Shown here: positions 1-6,235 of the stretch, one piece after another
How positions within the stretch are numbered: position 1 is the stretch's first letter
Layout of the letters: each line of letters starts with the position of its first letter
DNA from: a virus
Length of the DNA: 27,611 nucleotides
Reading direction: 5' to 3' (one strand)
IMG/VR virus record: IMGVR_UViG_3300020580_000231
Span: 1-27,611 of that record
The notes under the pieces: model-generated
What the model was told of the DNA's origin: nothing
Database searches by the model: none
What the model saw: the letters and a program-made list of their open reading frames with translations, nothing else
Position numbers and translations under genes: made by a program

Positions 1-57
1 CCCACCATCCTACGACACCCCCAGAGGCCTGAAAACCTTACTACGCTCGTCTAATCG

Positions 58-393
58 TTACCTGGGGGGCAATTCTGACGGACCCTGGTCCTGGTCCTCA
101 ATCTCCAGGATGGTAGCCCTGCCCCCCTGACGTTTAGGAGGACCCATCCCGAGAGCTGCTAGGACACCAGCGGAGAGGGTCTTAGCTCCAGAGGCTTTGA
201 TACGGTCACCGAATGCAATGACCTGGTCCCTGGCTAGGTCGGCCATGCGTTGTTTGTCGTCATCCAGGATCGACATGATCTGGTCGTAGGCGTACAGCTC
301 GGGGGACACACGGATTTCTCCGTCCCCGACCCTCATGGTTAGAGGTTTGGGAGGAGCTTTATTGGTAGCGGGTTTGGATTTGATCTTGGTCAT
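58..393 (-). CDS. Hypothetical protein, 111 aa
   Basis: I do not recognise this protein. It has a basic, Lys/Pro-rich N-terminus (about residues 1-20), a short central part that looks helical (about 33-60, with an acidic DDDK stretch), and a Pro/Glu-rich acidic C-terminus. No membrane segment, signal peptide or cysteine motif is visible. It is the last complete gene of the leftward operon that begins near 1968 and starts a few bases after the stop of the frameshifted HTH gene upstream. Its position after two HTH genes suggests a small DNA-associated phage protein, but that is only context. Confidence 0.6.
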   Translation of the reverse strand: MTKIKSKPATNKAPPKPLTMRVGDGEIRVSPELYAYDQIMSILDDDKQRMADLARDQVIAFGDRIKASGAKTLSAGVLAALGMGPPKRQGGRATILEIEDQDQGPSELPPR

Positions 394-397
394 CAGA

Positions 398-785
398 TTA
401 GGTCCTACTCTTCATGTCCATGTCCTTCCACCACCGGTTAGCAGTGTCGGGCTTAGGACCTCGCTTGGGACGTTTAGTCGCCTCTGTTCTTAGGATACGC
501 AAATGTGAGGACATTTTGGGGAGGCCACATTGCCTGGCTAACTCCATGGCTAGTTCGAGGGTCTCCACAGATAGTACGCGGGACCCGGTTGATAGCTTAT
601 CGAGCATGGGGACCGAGATTCCCAATCCTGTAGGCCATCTCCTCACGGGTCAGACGAGAGGCTTGGGTGAGCACGTCTATCATTTGGGGCTGGGAGGCGT
701 ACTCTGGCTCTTTGATCCGGGGGCAACGAATGCGGAGTAGCCATTCGATGATCGAGGCGTTGGGTTTGATGTCCAGGATTCTCAT
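398..785 (-). pseudogene. XRE-like HTH protein, frameshifted copy of the neighbouring gene
   Basis: Two overlapping reading frames together match the intact neighbour at 801-1199. The first (ATG at 785) gives residues up to EEMAYRIG, and the second carries on with ISVPMLDKLS through to the shared C-terminal tail DMDMKSRT. The whole span is 388 nt, one base more than a multiple of three. Removing one base from the run of three G on the minus strand (C621-623 on the plus strand) restores a 128-residue protein aligned end to end with its 132-residue paralogue. The helix-turn-helix (EEMAYRIGISVP and following helix) crosses the frameshift, so the gene is broken unless a +1 shift occurs from GGG to GGA. 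A sequencing indel in a homopolymer is an equally good explanation. Confidence 0.75.
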
Positions 786-800
786 ACTGAGGCTCTGGAC

Positions 801-1199
801 CTAGGTTCTACTCTTCATGTCTACGTTTTTCCACCAATCACTTTCATTCGCCTTTGGGCCGCGTTTGGGCTTGCCGCGAGTGCTGGCATGGAGGAGCCGG
901 AAGAATGCCGCCATCTGTGGAAGATTGCATTGCAGGGCCAGTTTCATGGCCTTGGAGAGCTGGTCAATAGACATGTTTCCGCCGTACTGTCCACTTTCCG
1001 ACTTGTCGTATTGGGGGACAGAGATACCTAGCTTTAAGGCCATCTGCTGGACAGTCAGGCCGGAGATCTTCCTGAGCTTCATGAGAGCCTCACCCTGGTA
1101 GGTGTAGGAGGACTCGATGGTCTTGGGATGTTTGATCCTGAGGATACGGCCTAGGAGGTCAGCGGCGGGGTTTTTGGATAGTGGCTTTTTAGATTCCAA
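801..1199 (-). CDS. XRE-like helix-turn-helix protein, 132 aa
   Basis: A Cro/C1-type helix-turn-helix is visible around residues 48-75: LTVQQMALKLGISVPQYDKS followed by a second helical stretch ending MKLALQCNLP. The N-terminal region (LLGRILRIKHP) and the basic tail (KPKRGPK...VDMKSRT) are both shared with the frameshifted paralogue just downstream, so this is a tandem duplication. The TTG at 1199 is preferred over the internal ATG of MKLRKIS because the upstream part is conserved in the paralogue. The start overlaps the stop of the preceding gene by 11 nt. A role as transcriptional regulator or other DNA binder is inferred from the fold. The dimerisation or effector part was not recognised. 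Confidence 0.7.
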   Translation of the reverse strand: MESKKPLSKNPAADLLGRILRIKHPKTIESSYTYQGEALMKLRKISGLTVQQMALKLGISVPQYDKSESGQYGGNMSIDQLSKAMKLALQCNLPQMAAFFRLLHASTRGKPKRGPKANESDWWKNVDMKSRT

Positions 1200-1539
1200 G
1201 GTCTATGAGCTCCACTGGTTCGTTTTCCCGGCCTGGCCACTCCAGGATCTCACCTTCGTTATTCTCCAGGGAATCGGAGAGAAGCATAGAGAACAGGCTG
1301 GCATGGATGATTGATCGCAGGGTAGGGTTGATTGGTTGCCGGAAGATTGCCGGGTCACTGCTCCAGGGTCCCTTGGCCATGGGGCGGCTGTAGCCCGCAT
1401 GATGGGCGTAGTAGATCCTGATGCCACGCTCAGTCAGGTAGAGGTAGCAGACGATCCCTGTTTTGGATACTTCGCTGTGAACCATGTCGAATTCTACCCG
1501 CCATAGCCGGTTACTCTCATGAGGGGTTGAGCTGATCAT
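1189..1539 (-). CDS. Hypothetical protein, 116 aa
   Basis: Not recognised. The middle reads like a compact beta-rich domain (VCYLYLTERGIRIYYAHH, residues about 31-48), followed by a helical acidic stretch. The start ATG at 1539 sits in an ATGA overlap with the stop of the previous gene and has a good AAGGAG Shine-Dalgarno 6 nt upstream, which makes the start secure. It forms a translationally coupled chain with its neighbours between 1968 and 801. No catalytic motif is visible. Confidence 0.7.
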   Translation of the reverse strand: MISSTPHESNRLWRVEFDMVHSEVSKTGIVCYLYLTERGIRIYYAHHAGYSRPMAKGPWSSDPAIFRQPINPTLRSIIHASLFSMLLSDSLENNEGEILEWPGRENEPVELIDLGI

Positions 1540-1778
1540 AAGCGGCTCCTTGTAGATTTTTGGGCAGCAATCGATTTGTCTCTGAGGCGTCTAGCCTTTT
1601 GGCAGGCGCGCAGGGCTTTGATGACTACTTCGGCCATCCGGGGGGACATCATAGGCACCCCATTGTATTCGTCGTCCATCACACAGATCAGTTTTCCGGG
1701 CTCGTTTTGTTCTACGATCACGGAACTCTCCCCCGGAACCTCACATACCTTACGGCAGTAGGCCGACTGACTAGGCAT
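1536..1778 (-). CDS. Hypothetical protein, 80 aa
   Basis: Not recognised. A longer frame reaches 1826, but the ATG at 1778 overlaps the previous gene's stop in the octamer ATGCCTAG, a junction type repeated elsewhere in this genome, so that start is chosen. The protein has an acidic beta-like centre (KLICVMDDEYNGVPMM) and a basic helical C-terminus rich in Arg/Lys (about residues 50-80). That tail could contact nucleic acid, but nothing in the sequence proves it. Confidence 0.65.
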   Translation of the reverse strand: MPSQSAYCRKVCEVPGESSVIVEQNEPGKLICVMDDEYNGVPMMSPRMAEVVIKALRACQKARRLRDKSIAAQKSTRSRL

Positions 1779-1968
1779 CGAGCACCTCTCTAAGAAACCC
1801 CCTCCCAAGCTCATTAGACAGCTCATATGGGTCCCCCAGGTCGGCTCCGGGGGTTTCTAGGCCCTCGGTCCCCTTAACTGTTCCTGCCGAACCCCTGACT
1901 GCCCACGCATAGTCGTCCAGCCGGGTACCTGGGGTCCCTGCCGCCTTCCATTTCCTAGGATCAATCAC
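1771..1968 (-). CDS. Hypothetical protein, 65 aa, first gene of leftward operon
   Basis: Not recognised. This small protein has many Gly, Asp and Pro residues. The GTG start at 1968 lies about 30 nt downstream of a sigma70-like -10 and has a purine-rich AGGGAG 10-11 nt upstream. It is the promoter-proximal gene of the operon containing the HTH proteins, and its end overlaps the next start by 8 nt. Codon use looks like the neighbours, so it is probably genuine, although it has no recognisable domain. Confidence 0.5.
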   Translation of the reverse strand: MIDPRKWKAAGTPGTRLDDYAWAVRGSAGTVKGTEGLETPGADLGDPYELSNELGRGFLREVLDA

Positions 1969-2180
1969 CAGCTAAATTCTCCCTTCTAATCACCCCTATA
2001 CTATCTTACTTCTTATAAGGGGGTCAACTACTAATATCCACCTATCAATAGATAATGCGGTTGCGGCGCAAAAAGTGGCCTTTTTAGCCCTAATTGGCTA
2101 TACGTGAATTCGCAATCCTGCAACTCCAAAATTTTCACCATTACACAGTTGAATCTTTGTGGTTGTAACATGAGTTTTAC
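1969..2180. other. AT-rich intergenic region between two leftward operons
   Basis: No coding frame is convincing here. The left part holds the promoter at 1998-2027. The rest, downstream of the UDG-exonuclease stop, holds only weak dyads, such as AAAAAG-N4-CTTTTT near 2080 and a short TAGCC/GGCTA pair beside it. Neither is a convincing rho-independent terminator. In particular, no coding remnant of a polymerase palm domain follows the exonuclease gene. Confidence 0.5.
1998..2027 (-). promoter_or_regulatory. Sigma70-like promoter for the 1968-58 operon
   Basis: On the minus strand TTGACC (2027-2022) is followed after 18 nt by TAGTAT (2003-1998). It lies 30 nt before the first GTG of the leftward HTH operon, in a short AT-rich intergenic region. 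The -35 matches 5 of 6 consensus bases and the -10 matches 4 of 6. It is the best promoter match in this part of the window. Confidence 0.55.
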
Positions 2181-3707
2181 TTATCGTACTTTGTACCCAT
2201 CCAGCCACTTTTTTAGCCTAATCGTGGCGTCGGCATCCGAACATGCATAAGGCAGTAGTGCCAGTTCGGGAGCCGAACCTATACTAAGAACCGGGAGGGG
2301 GCCTAAAAACCCCTCTAATAGGTCCTTTTCATACCCATGCCACTCCTCAAAGGTCTTCCAGGGATCGGTAGGGGTCCCATCCCCCTGATCCTCCCACTTG
2401 CCCTCTAGGAGCTTGGAATTGAGCAATTTAACCTTCCTATATGTGAGGCCTAATGACTTATCTTGTTTAGTAGCAATGACTTTGGTGTACTTCTCACACC
2501 ATTTCTCCCCACACAATAGACACCCCCCAGTCCTTTTTCCGCTCTTCCCCCTCTCCTGGTGCTCATGTTGCGGATGCCCGCATTTGCACCAATCTTTGTT
2601 TTTTGGTTCGGCAGGAGAAAGAAGATCCTCCGCGTCCATGAGCCAACTGATGACCTGGGGGATGACAAAAGGAAGGCAAGTGTCCTTAAAACTCTTCATT
2701 TCCATGTGGAGGTGCCTAAAAGCCAGGGATTTGAGGCCTAGGGAGCCACGAGCGGCGTTAGATCCGGCTTCCTCATTGTCGTCCCCACCCCCTCCTAGCC
2801 CCAGGTCATAGGCCCGGATCATGGTATCGACGAATCGGCCTGGGGGAGGGTACACTAGACCCATTTTGGTCCTAACTTCTACGTCATGGAGCCAGTTGTG
2901 GAAGGCCATGAGGGGACGGCGGCATTGGAGGTAGCCGTGATAGGCCCTGAGGACCTTTTCATTGGTGGCGTAGATGAGGCGGGCAGTACCAGGAGTATGA
3001 GAGAAGGTTAGGCAATAGGGGGTGCCATCGGGGAGGTTCTCTGTGTCCTCGGCTAGGTCCCAGTAATGCTCCCTGCTAGGTAGGTAGTCATTTAGTTCGG
3101 CAACCGAATTGATGATCTGGTAATCGGGGGAGGGGTAGGGGTCCTGGGGATAGGCAACAGTCCCCTGGTCCAGATCCTTAATGAGTCGGCCTAGGGCCTG
3201 GAAGTCTCTCCTGAGGGGGATCATAGCTGCCGTAGACCTCAATCCATAGGCGGGGTGAAACATGGCCATATGAATCCCCTCCCATCCAGCATATTTGGCA
3301 GGGCGGGGGATGCCGTGGTGGAGCATTAGGTCAGTGCCTGGGAAGAGGGAGGCAGAGACGGCCCCCATGGTTACGATGATCTGGGGCTGGAGTCGCTCTA
3401 GATACTGAGGGAGGTGAGTGGAGGCACAGATCTGGGCCTGCTCAGGGGATGGGTTCTTGTAGGCTTGGTTCGAGCAGAGCATAGGATTCGCAACTGCCAC
3501 TTGGTCACGGAATAGACGGGCCAGTGGGAGGTATTGGTCATTAAGCTCTTGGCCGGATTGCCCTCGGTCAGCGAAGGGGATACCTTGACGGTCTTCAGCA
3601 GTGCTCGGCGCTTCTCCCAGAAACAACACACGGCATGGAAGTGGACCTGACGGGTAGATTGGATTCCTGCGGGGCACGCATGGACAAACACTACAACGTA
3701 TGCTCAT
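2181..3707 (-). CDS. Family 4-type uracil-DNA glycosylase fused to DnaQ/PolA-type 3'-5' exonuclease
   Basis: Residues about 1-180 are a UDG family 4/5-like domain. It has Cys5, Cys8, Cys78 and Cys94 in the spacing expected of 4Fe-4S ligands, motif LGEAPSTAEDRQGIPF (30-45) and the late motif HPAY (151-154). Residues about 210-508 are a DnaQ-like exonuclease as found in phage A-family polymerases, with D221/E223 (Exo I), N271/D275 (Exo II) and Y487/D491 (Exo III), so all catalytic positions are kept. A Cys/His cluster inside the exonuclease (C374, C376, H378, H381, H383, C396, C399, C404) looks like an inserted zinc-binding module. The protein ends right after Exo III, so the polymerase domain that often follows in phage fusions is absent. 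The likely role is repair or proofreading during phage replication. The ATG overlaps the HNH gene stop (ATGA). Confidence 0.85.
   Translation of the reverse strand: MSIRCSVCPCVPRRNPIYPSGPLPCRVLFLGEAPSTAEDRQGIPFADRGQSGQELNDQYLPLARLFRDQVAVANPMLCSNQAYKNPSPEQAQICASTHLPQYLERLQPQIIVTMGAVSASLFPGTDLMLHHGIPRPAKYAGWEGIHMAMFHPAYGLRSTAAMIPLRRDFQALGRLIKDLDQGTVAYPQDPYPSPDYQIINSVAELNDYLPSREHYWDLAEDTENLPDGTPYCLTFSHTPGTARLIYATNEKVLRAYHGYLQCRRPLMAFHNWLHDVEVRTKMGLVYPPPGRFVDTMIRAYDLGLGGGGDDNEEAGSNAARGSLGLKSLAFRHLHMEMKSFKDTCLPFVIPQVISWLMDAEDLLSPAEPKNKDWCKCGHPQHEHQERGKSGKRTGGCLLCGEKWCEKYTKVIATKQDKSLGLTYRKVKLLNSKLLEGKWEDQGDGTPTDPWKTFEEWHGYEKDLLEGFLGPLPVLSIGSAPELALLPYACSDADATIRLKKWLDGYKVR
2607..2619 (+). repeat. 13-mer TTCGGCAGGAGAA, exact copy 1
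   Basis: One of four exact copies in the window. It lies inside the exonuclease gene, antisense to it, where the coding strand reads Ser-Pro-Ala-Glu. See the finding on this motif. Confidence 0.6.
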
Positions 3708-4270
3708 TTTTTGAGTGCTCTGATCCTGTCCTCAATTTCATTACTGCTAATTACCAATCCAATGCCTAGGATGACTATAGTGCGTGTCTGAGGATCATCC
3801 GGCACAGGCACATTGTTCTTCTCCATGAATCTAAATACAGCTTGACTGTGAAGTGCACACAAACAATGAGCACCATGTATATCGTCAACTCCGCAAGCCA
3901 TACACGGCCCTCTATGTGCACGATGTAGTGACGTATGTGTCTGGGTGTCTATCAACATTAGATTGTCTATGCTGTTATCGGTTTTGTTTTCATTCTTGTG
4001 ATGTACCAGTTCGGTTGCTAGTAGTCTGCGCCCCAGGTGACGCTCCATCACATACCGATGCTCGGCTACAACTCTACCATCAGCAGTACGCAGATATAGA
4101 TACCCCTTGTGTTCCCATGTTTCGCTATCCTTTCTTACAGATCCCTTAGCAGGCGTATTCATGGGCAGGCCGTTTGCCACACGTTGATAGTGCATGCCAC
4201 AAAGACCCTTGGATAGATGTTTTCTGGTGCAACCTTCAATAGTACATGTGTAATGTGTTCTGGCTGGCAT
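3704..4270 (-). CDS. HNH homing endonuclease (HNH_3-like) with N-terminal zinc finger
   Basis: The N-terminus has a CxxxxC...C..H finger (C9, C14, C24, H27: CTIEGCTRKHLSKGLCGMHY), common in free-standing phage HNH proteins. The HNH core follows at about residues 56-118: VVAEHRYVMERHLGRRL, then ELVHHKNENKTDNSIDNLML, then HTSLH. A second Cys/His cluster (CMACG...HCLCALH) comes after it. The fold nicks or cuts DNA at a specific site and usually promotes its own spread. The gene sits directly between a 31-codon remnant of the UDG 5' end (4276-4374) and the complete UDG-exonuclease gene, whose ATG overlaps its stop. This placement strongly suggests insertion into a UDG gene. The target site is inferred, not shown. 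Confidence 0.85.
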   Translation of the reverse strand: MPARTHYTCTIEGCTRKHLSKGLCGMHYQRVANGLPMNTPAKGSVRKDSETWEHKGYLYLRTADGRVVAEHRYVMERHLGRRLLATELVHHKNENKTDNSIDNLMLIDTQTHTSLHRAHRGPCMACGVDDIHGAHCLCALHSQAVFRFMEKNNVPVPDDPQTRTIVILGIGLVISSNEIEDRIRALKK

Positions 4271-4275
4271 ATCTA

Positions 4276-4374
4276 TTATCGGTCTCCTAGGAACAGGATT
4301 CGGCAGGGGGAGGGACCAGAGGGGAGGATAGGGTTACGGCCTTTAGTGCAGGGGCAGATAGAGCATCTAGTCAA
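4276..4374 (-). pseudogene. Remnant of the 5' end of a second UDG-exonuclease gene
   Basis: The frame from TTG at 4374 to TAA at 4276 encodes 32 residues that match the N-terminus of the UDG-exonuclease downstream. It reads RCSICPCTKGRNPILPSG then CRILFLGD, against RCSVCPC, RNPIYPSG and CRVLFLGE; I count 21 identities over 31 positions. The CxxC half of the Fe-S site is kept. Similarity stops exactly where the catalytic GEAP motif should start, then a stop codon appears and the HNH gene begins 5 nt later. It follows the stop of the upstream gene directly, as a real first exon would. A short translated peptide cannot be excluded, but a gene fragment is the best reading. Confidence 0.8.
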
Positions 4375-4683
4375 TCAGGTTCCTTTCCTGGTTACCGAGT
4401 CCACATTAGGATCAAAATGGAACTTGTGATTTTGTGGGGCCTCGCTCTCCAGAAAGGCGTAATTAGAGATGTTGAGGAGGTGCTCCATGTTCCCTGTATT
4501 CTCATAAGCCTCTAGCTCTAACTTGAGTCGGGTCATGTACTTTTTGCGGCGGTTGGGGGGACCATAACGGAGATGTCCCACGGCGATACGATTAGCTGTG
4601 AGCTGGAGGAAGGTAAAGAAGGGGCGGTAGGTGAGAGCACTAACGCATATGTCATAGGGGATGGAGATGAGGCGGTCGGGCAT
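4375..4683 (-). CDS. Conserved phage-type protein of unknown function, 102 aa
   Basis: Not assignable to a named family by eye, though the pattern ANRIAVGHLRYGPPNRRKKY, then RLKLELEAYENTGNMEHLLN, then NYAFLESEAPQ resembles small proteins I have seen next to replication genes in environmental phages. It is probably helical and basic in the centre, with conserved-looking Asn, Arg and Tyr residues that might bind a nucleotide or nucleic acid. The ATG at 4683 has AGAGGT upstream. The stop is immediately followed by the UDG remnant. Confidence 0.65.
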   Translation of the reverse strand: MPDRLISIPYDICVSALTYRPFFTFLQLTANRIAVGHLRYGPPNRRKKYMTRLKLELEAYENTGNMEHLLNISNYAFLESEAPQNHKFHFDPNVDSVTRKGT

Positions 4684-4729
4684 CTATCTGGACCTCTTTA
4701 GGCGCTTTGGACGGATTCTCATGTTCGTC

Positions 4730-4999
4730 CTATACATTCCGCACGCGCCACGATTCTCCGGGTACTGTGCCGTCCCAGTAAGCAATTCTCAATTCATTCT
4801 TGATGGTTTCGCCGACGATACGGATGATTCTCAGATTTTGAGAGCCCCAAGTTACAATTCCATCCAGCACTTCCACCGGCCTCGGATCGGGTACGACGCC
4901 AGTGCCTTTGCAGATGCAATTTGGAAATCGCGTAAAACAAGTCGGGCACGGCTTCGTGTGGTCAGTTTCGAGCTTCCCAGACCAATCGAGTGTGTTCAT
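4730..4999 (-). CDS. Small zinc-finger protein with DnaJ-like CxxC/CxC motif, 89 aa
   Basis: Residues 18-33 read CPTCFTRFPNCICKGTG, a CxxC-N7-CxC arrangement ending in the GTG spacing typical of half a DnaJ zinc-finger repeat. The rest is a beta-rich segment (about residues 40-89) without a known signature. It lies 8 nt downstream of the J-domain gene in the same transcript, so the two could act together, as the separate J and zinc modules of a split DnaJ-type co-chaperone. That link is inference from context and the short motif only. Its upstream ribosome binding site is weak. Confidence 0.6.
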   Translation of the reverse strand: MNTLDWSGKLETDHTKPCPTCFTRFPNCICKGTGVVPDPRPVEVLDGIVTWGSQNLRIIRIVGETIKNELRIAYWDGTVPGESWRVRNV

Positions 5000-5007
5000 A
5001 TAATAAT

Positions 5008-5442
5008 TTATTTAATTCCTATCATCTGGTCGTAGTTCTTACGCTTCTGGGGATGGCTCAAGATGTCATGAGCATGATTCAGGTACTTGATCGTCTCCTC
5101 GCTACCCCCCTCTTTGTCTGGGTGATGGCGTTTAGAGAGGGATCTCCAGGCAGCGGTGATGACCTCGGGGGATGCCTTAGGAGAGATCTCTAGGATATCG
5201 TAGAGAGTCACAGTCCTGGGGGCAGTGGCAGAGGCCTGAGATTGGGCCTTGCCCTGCGCCTGGGCTTTGGTCCGACGCACATAATCCTGGACTTGAGGCA
5301 GGGGGAGGGGAGAGTTAGGCAGGAATCTCTCTAAGACAGCTTGAAACATCTGGTCCATGGCTTGGGAGAGATGGGAGGCCATTAGCTCCTCAAGAGAAGG
5401 GGGCTGGGAGAGGGAGCGGCGTTTAGTGGGTTTCTTAGGCAT
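5008..5442 (-). CDS. J-domain (DnaJ-like) protein, 144 aa
   Basis: A C-terminal J domain occupies about residues 78-141. It includes TLYDILEISPKASPEVITAA, the helix II basic patch, the HPD tripeptide at 107-109, and helices III/IV (KYLNHAHDILSHPQKRKNYD). The HPD motif is what stimulates Hsp70 ATPase. About 75 residues precede it: a basic start, a helical stretch (ELMASHLSQAMDQMFQAVLE) and a Gln/Ala/Lys linker. No G/F region or zinc finger is attached, so this is a type III-like J protein, probably recruiting host DnaK to a phage process such as replication initiation. ATG 5442 overlaps the preceding stop in the octamer ATGCCTAA. An in-frame TTG at 5451 is less likely. Confidence 0.85.
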   Translation of the reverse strand: MPKKPTKRRSLSQPPSLEELMASHLSQAMDQMFQAVLERFLPNSPLPLPQVQDYVRRTKAQAQGKAQSQASATAPRTVTLYDILEISPKASPEVITAAWRSLSKRHHPDKEGGSEETIKYLNHAHDILSHPQKRKNYDQMIGIK

Positions 5443-5644
5443 TGGATTCAAGTACCTTCCTGGCTAAAACTAGCTTCTCGGAATCCACCAATACAGCAGC
5501 AGGATAGTATAAGGACCCAACCCAACCGTAGAGTGGGTCACGGTAACGGTTTTTTCTAACCTCGGGCGTCCACAGTGGTAATATTCTTAGGACTTCCTCC
5601 AGTTCATGTATCCTGGTCCGTAGTTTTTCTACTTCCTGACTCAT
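5435..5644 (-). CDS. Hypothetical protein, 69 aa, with N-terminal coiled coil
   Basis: Not recognised. Residues 2-25 form an amphipathic helix rich in Glu/Leu (QEVEKLRTRIHELEEVLRIL), followed by an aromatic segment (DPLYGWVGSLYYPAAVLVDS) and a short final helix. The ATG at 5644 sits in an ATGA overlap with the HhH remnant stop. The in-frame codons further upstream lie inside that gene. It is coupled to the J-domain gene downstream by an 8-nt overlap. Confidence 0.65.
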   Translation of the reverse strand: MSQEVEKLRTRIHELEEVLRILPLWTPEVRKNRYRDPLYGWVGSLYYPAAVLVDSEKLVLARKVLESNA

Positions 5645-5766
5645 AATTCTTCTCCTGGGTCCTTCCATACCCCTCTCAATTGATCAAATGCCCGTTTAGC
5701 CAGGACCTTGCCGAATCCTGGAATTGTCTGCCATTCAGCCGGACCCGCTAATAACAACCTAAGCAT
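5641..5766 (-). pseudogene. Orphan HhH tail, remnant of a second ERCC4-type nuclease gene
   Basis: The 41-residue frame from ATG 5766 aligns along its length with the last 41 residues of the ERCC4 nuclease encoded at 6232-7050. It has WQTIPGFGKVLAKRAFDQLR and GVWKDPGEEL, against WETIKPGIGKVMAKRCWEQIR and GIWREKGEEL. It is therefore a helix-hairpin-helix fragment without a nuclease domain. The nucleotide sequences have diverged considerably, so the duplication is not recent. It begins inside the stop of the HNH gene (ATGCTTAG) and ends in an ATGA junction. Intact overlaps on both sides mean it could still be translated as a free HhH peptide. Origin as a 3' gene fragment cut off by HNH insertion is the simplest explanation. 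Confidence 0.75.
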
Positions 5767-6235
5767 CGTTGTCCTTTCTATGTATCTCACCATGACACAG
5801 GGTACACAACCATTCAACGGACAACGGCTTAGAATAGTCGGCATGATGCCCATGTACTGGGCCACGACGCCCGCAACGTGAACACTTGCTAGGACGTTTG
5901 ATTTGTCCCTGGTCTATGGCCGATCTCAGTAAACGACGGGCTTTACGCTTGGCCGTGTACCTGTGTAGCCTAGCCCTCTCTTTGAGCTTGTAAGATAGCT
6001 TACGGAACTTCTCACGGCTGGACGCACGCACTCTCTCCCTATTTTTGATGTAGTATTTTCTATACTTGGCCCGCATCCTTTGTGCATTTTTGGGGTAGTA
6101 TTCCTTCATGTACTGGCGCATGTGGGCATTCTTACAAGGCTTGCATGTTCCAGTTACTCCCCCAGCACATCCCTTATTTTTTACGAACTCGTACAAGGGC
6201 TTAGTTTGTCCACACTTAGAGCACGTTTTAGTCAC
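5759..6235 (-). CDS. HNH endonuclease with two zinc-binding motifs, 158 aa
   Basis: An N-terminal finger (CSKCGQTKPLYEF...TCKPCKNAH) is followed by a very basic helical linker and a C-terminal HNH-type motif: CSRCGRRGPVHGHHADYS, then LSVEWLCTLCHGEIHRK. Four Cys form the structural zinc site and the HH/H residues form the catalytic site. This architecture is common in free-standing phage HNH endonucleases. A longer frame exists upstream, but GTG 6235 overlaps the ERCC4 gene stop as GTGA and has GAGG 5-6 nt upstream, so it is chosen. The gene lies exactly between the complete ERCC4-HhH gene and an orphan copy of the HhH tail, indicating insertion into, or recombination at, the 3' end of an ERCC4 gene. 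Confidence 0.8.
   Translation of the reverse strand: MTKTCSKCGQTKPLYEFVKNKGCAGGVTGTCKPCKNAHMRQYMKEYYPKNAQRMRAKYRKYYIKNRERVRASSREKFRKLSYKLKERARLHRYTAKRKARRLLRSAIDQGQIKRPSKCSRCGRRGPVHGHHADYSKPLSVEWLCTLCHGEIHRKDNDA

Noticed and set aside
414-740. 108-codon plus frame opposite the HTH genes
   Set aside because: It mirrors the HTH coding region, has no binding site and no protein-like pattern.
2398-2811. 137-codon plus-strand frame opposite the UDG-exonuclease
   Set aside because: It is antisense to a gene with full catalytic motifs, has no ribosome binding site and low-complexity Ser/Pro composition.
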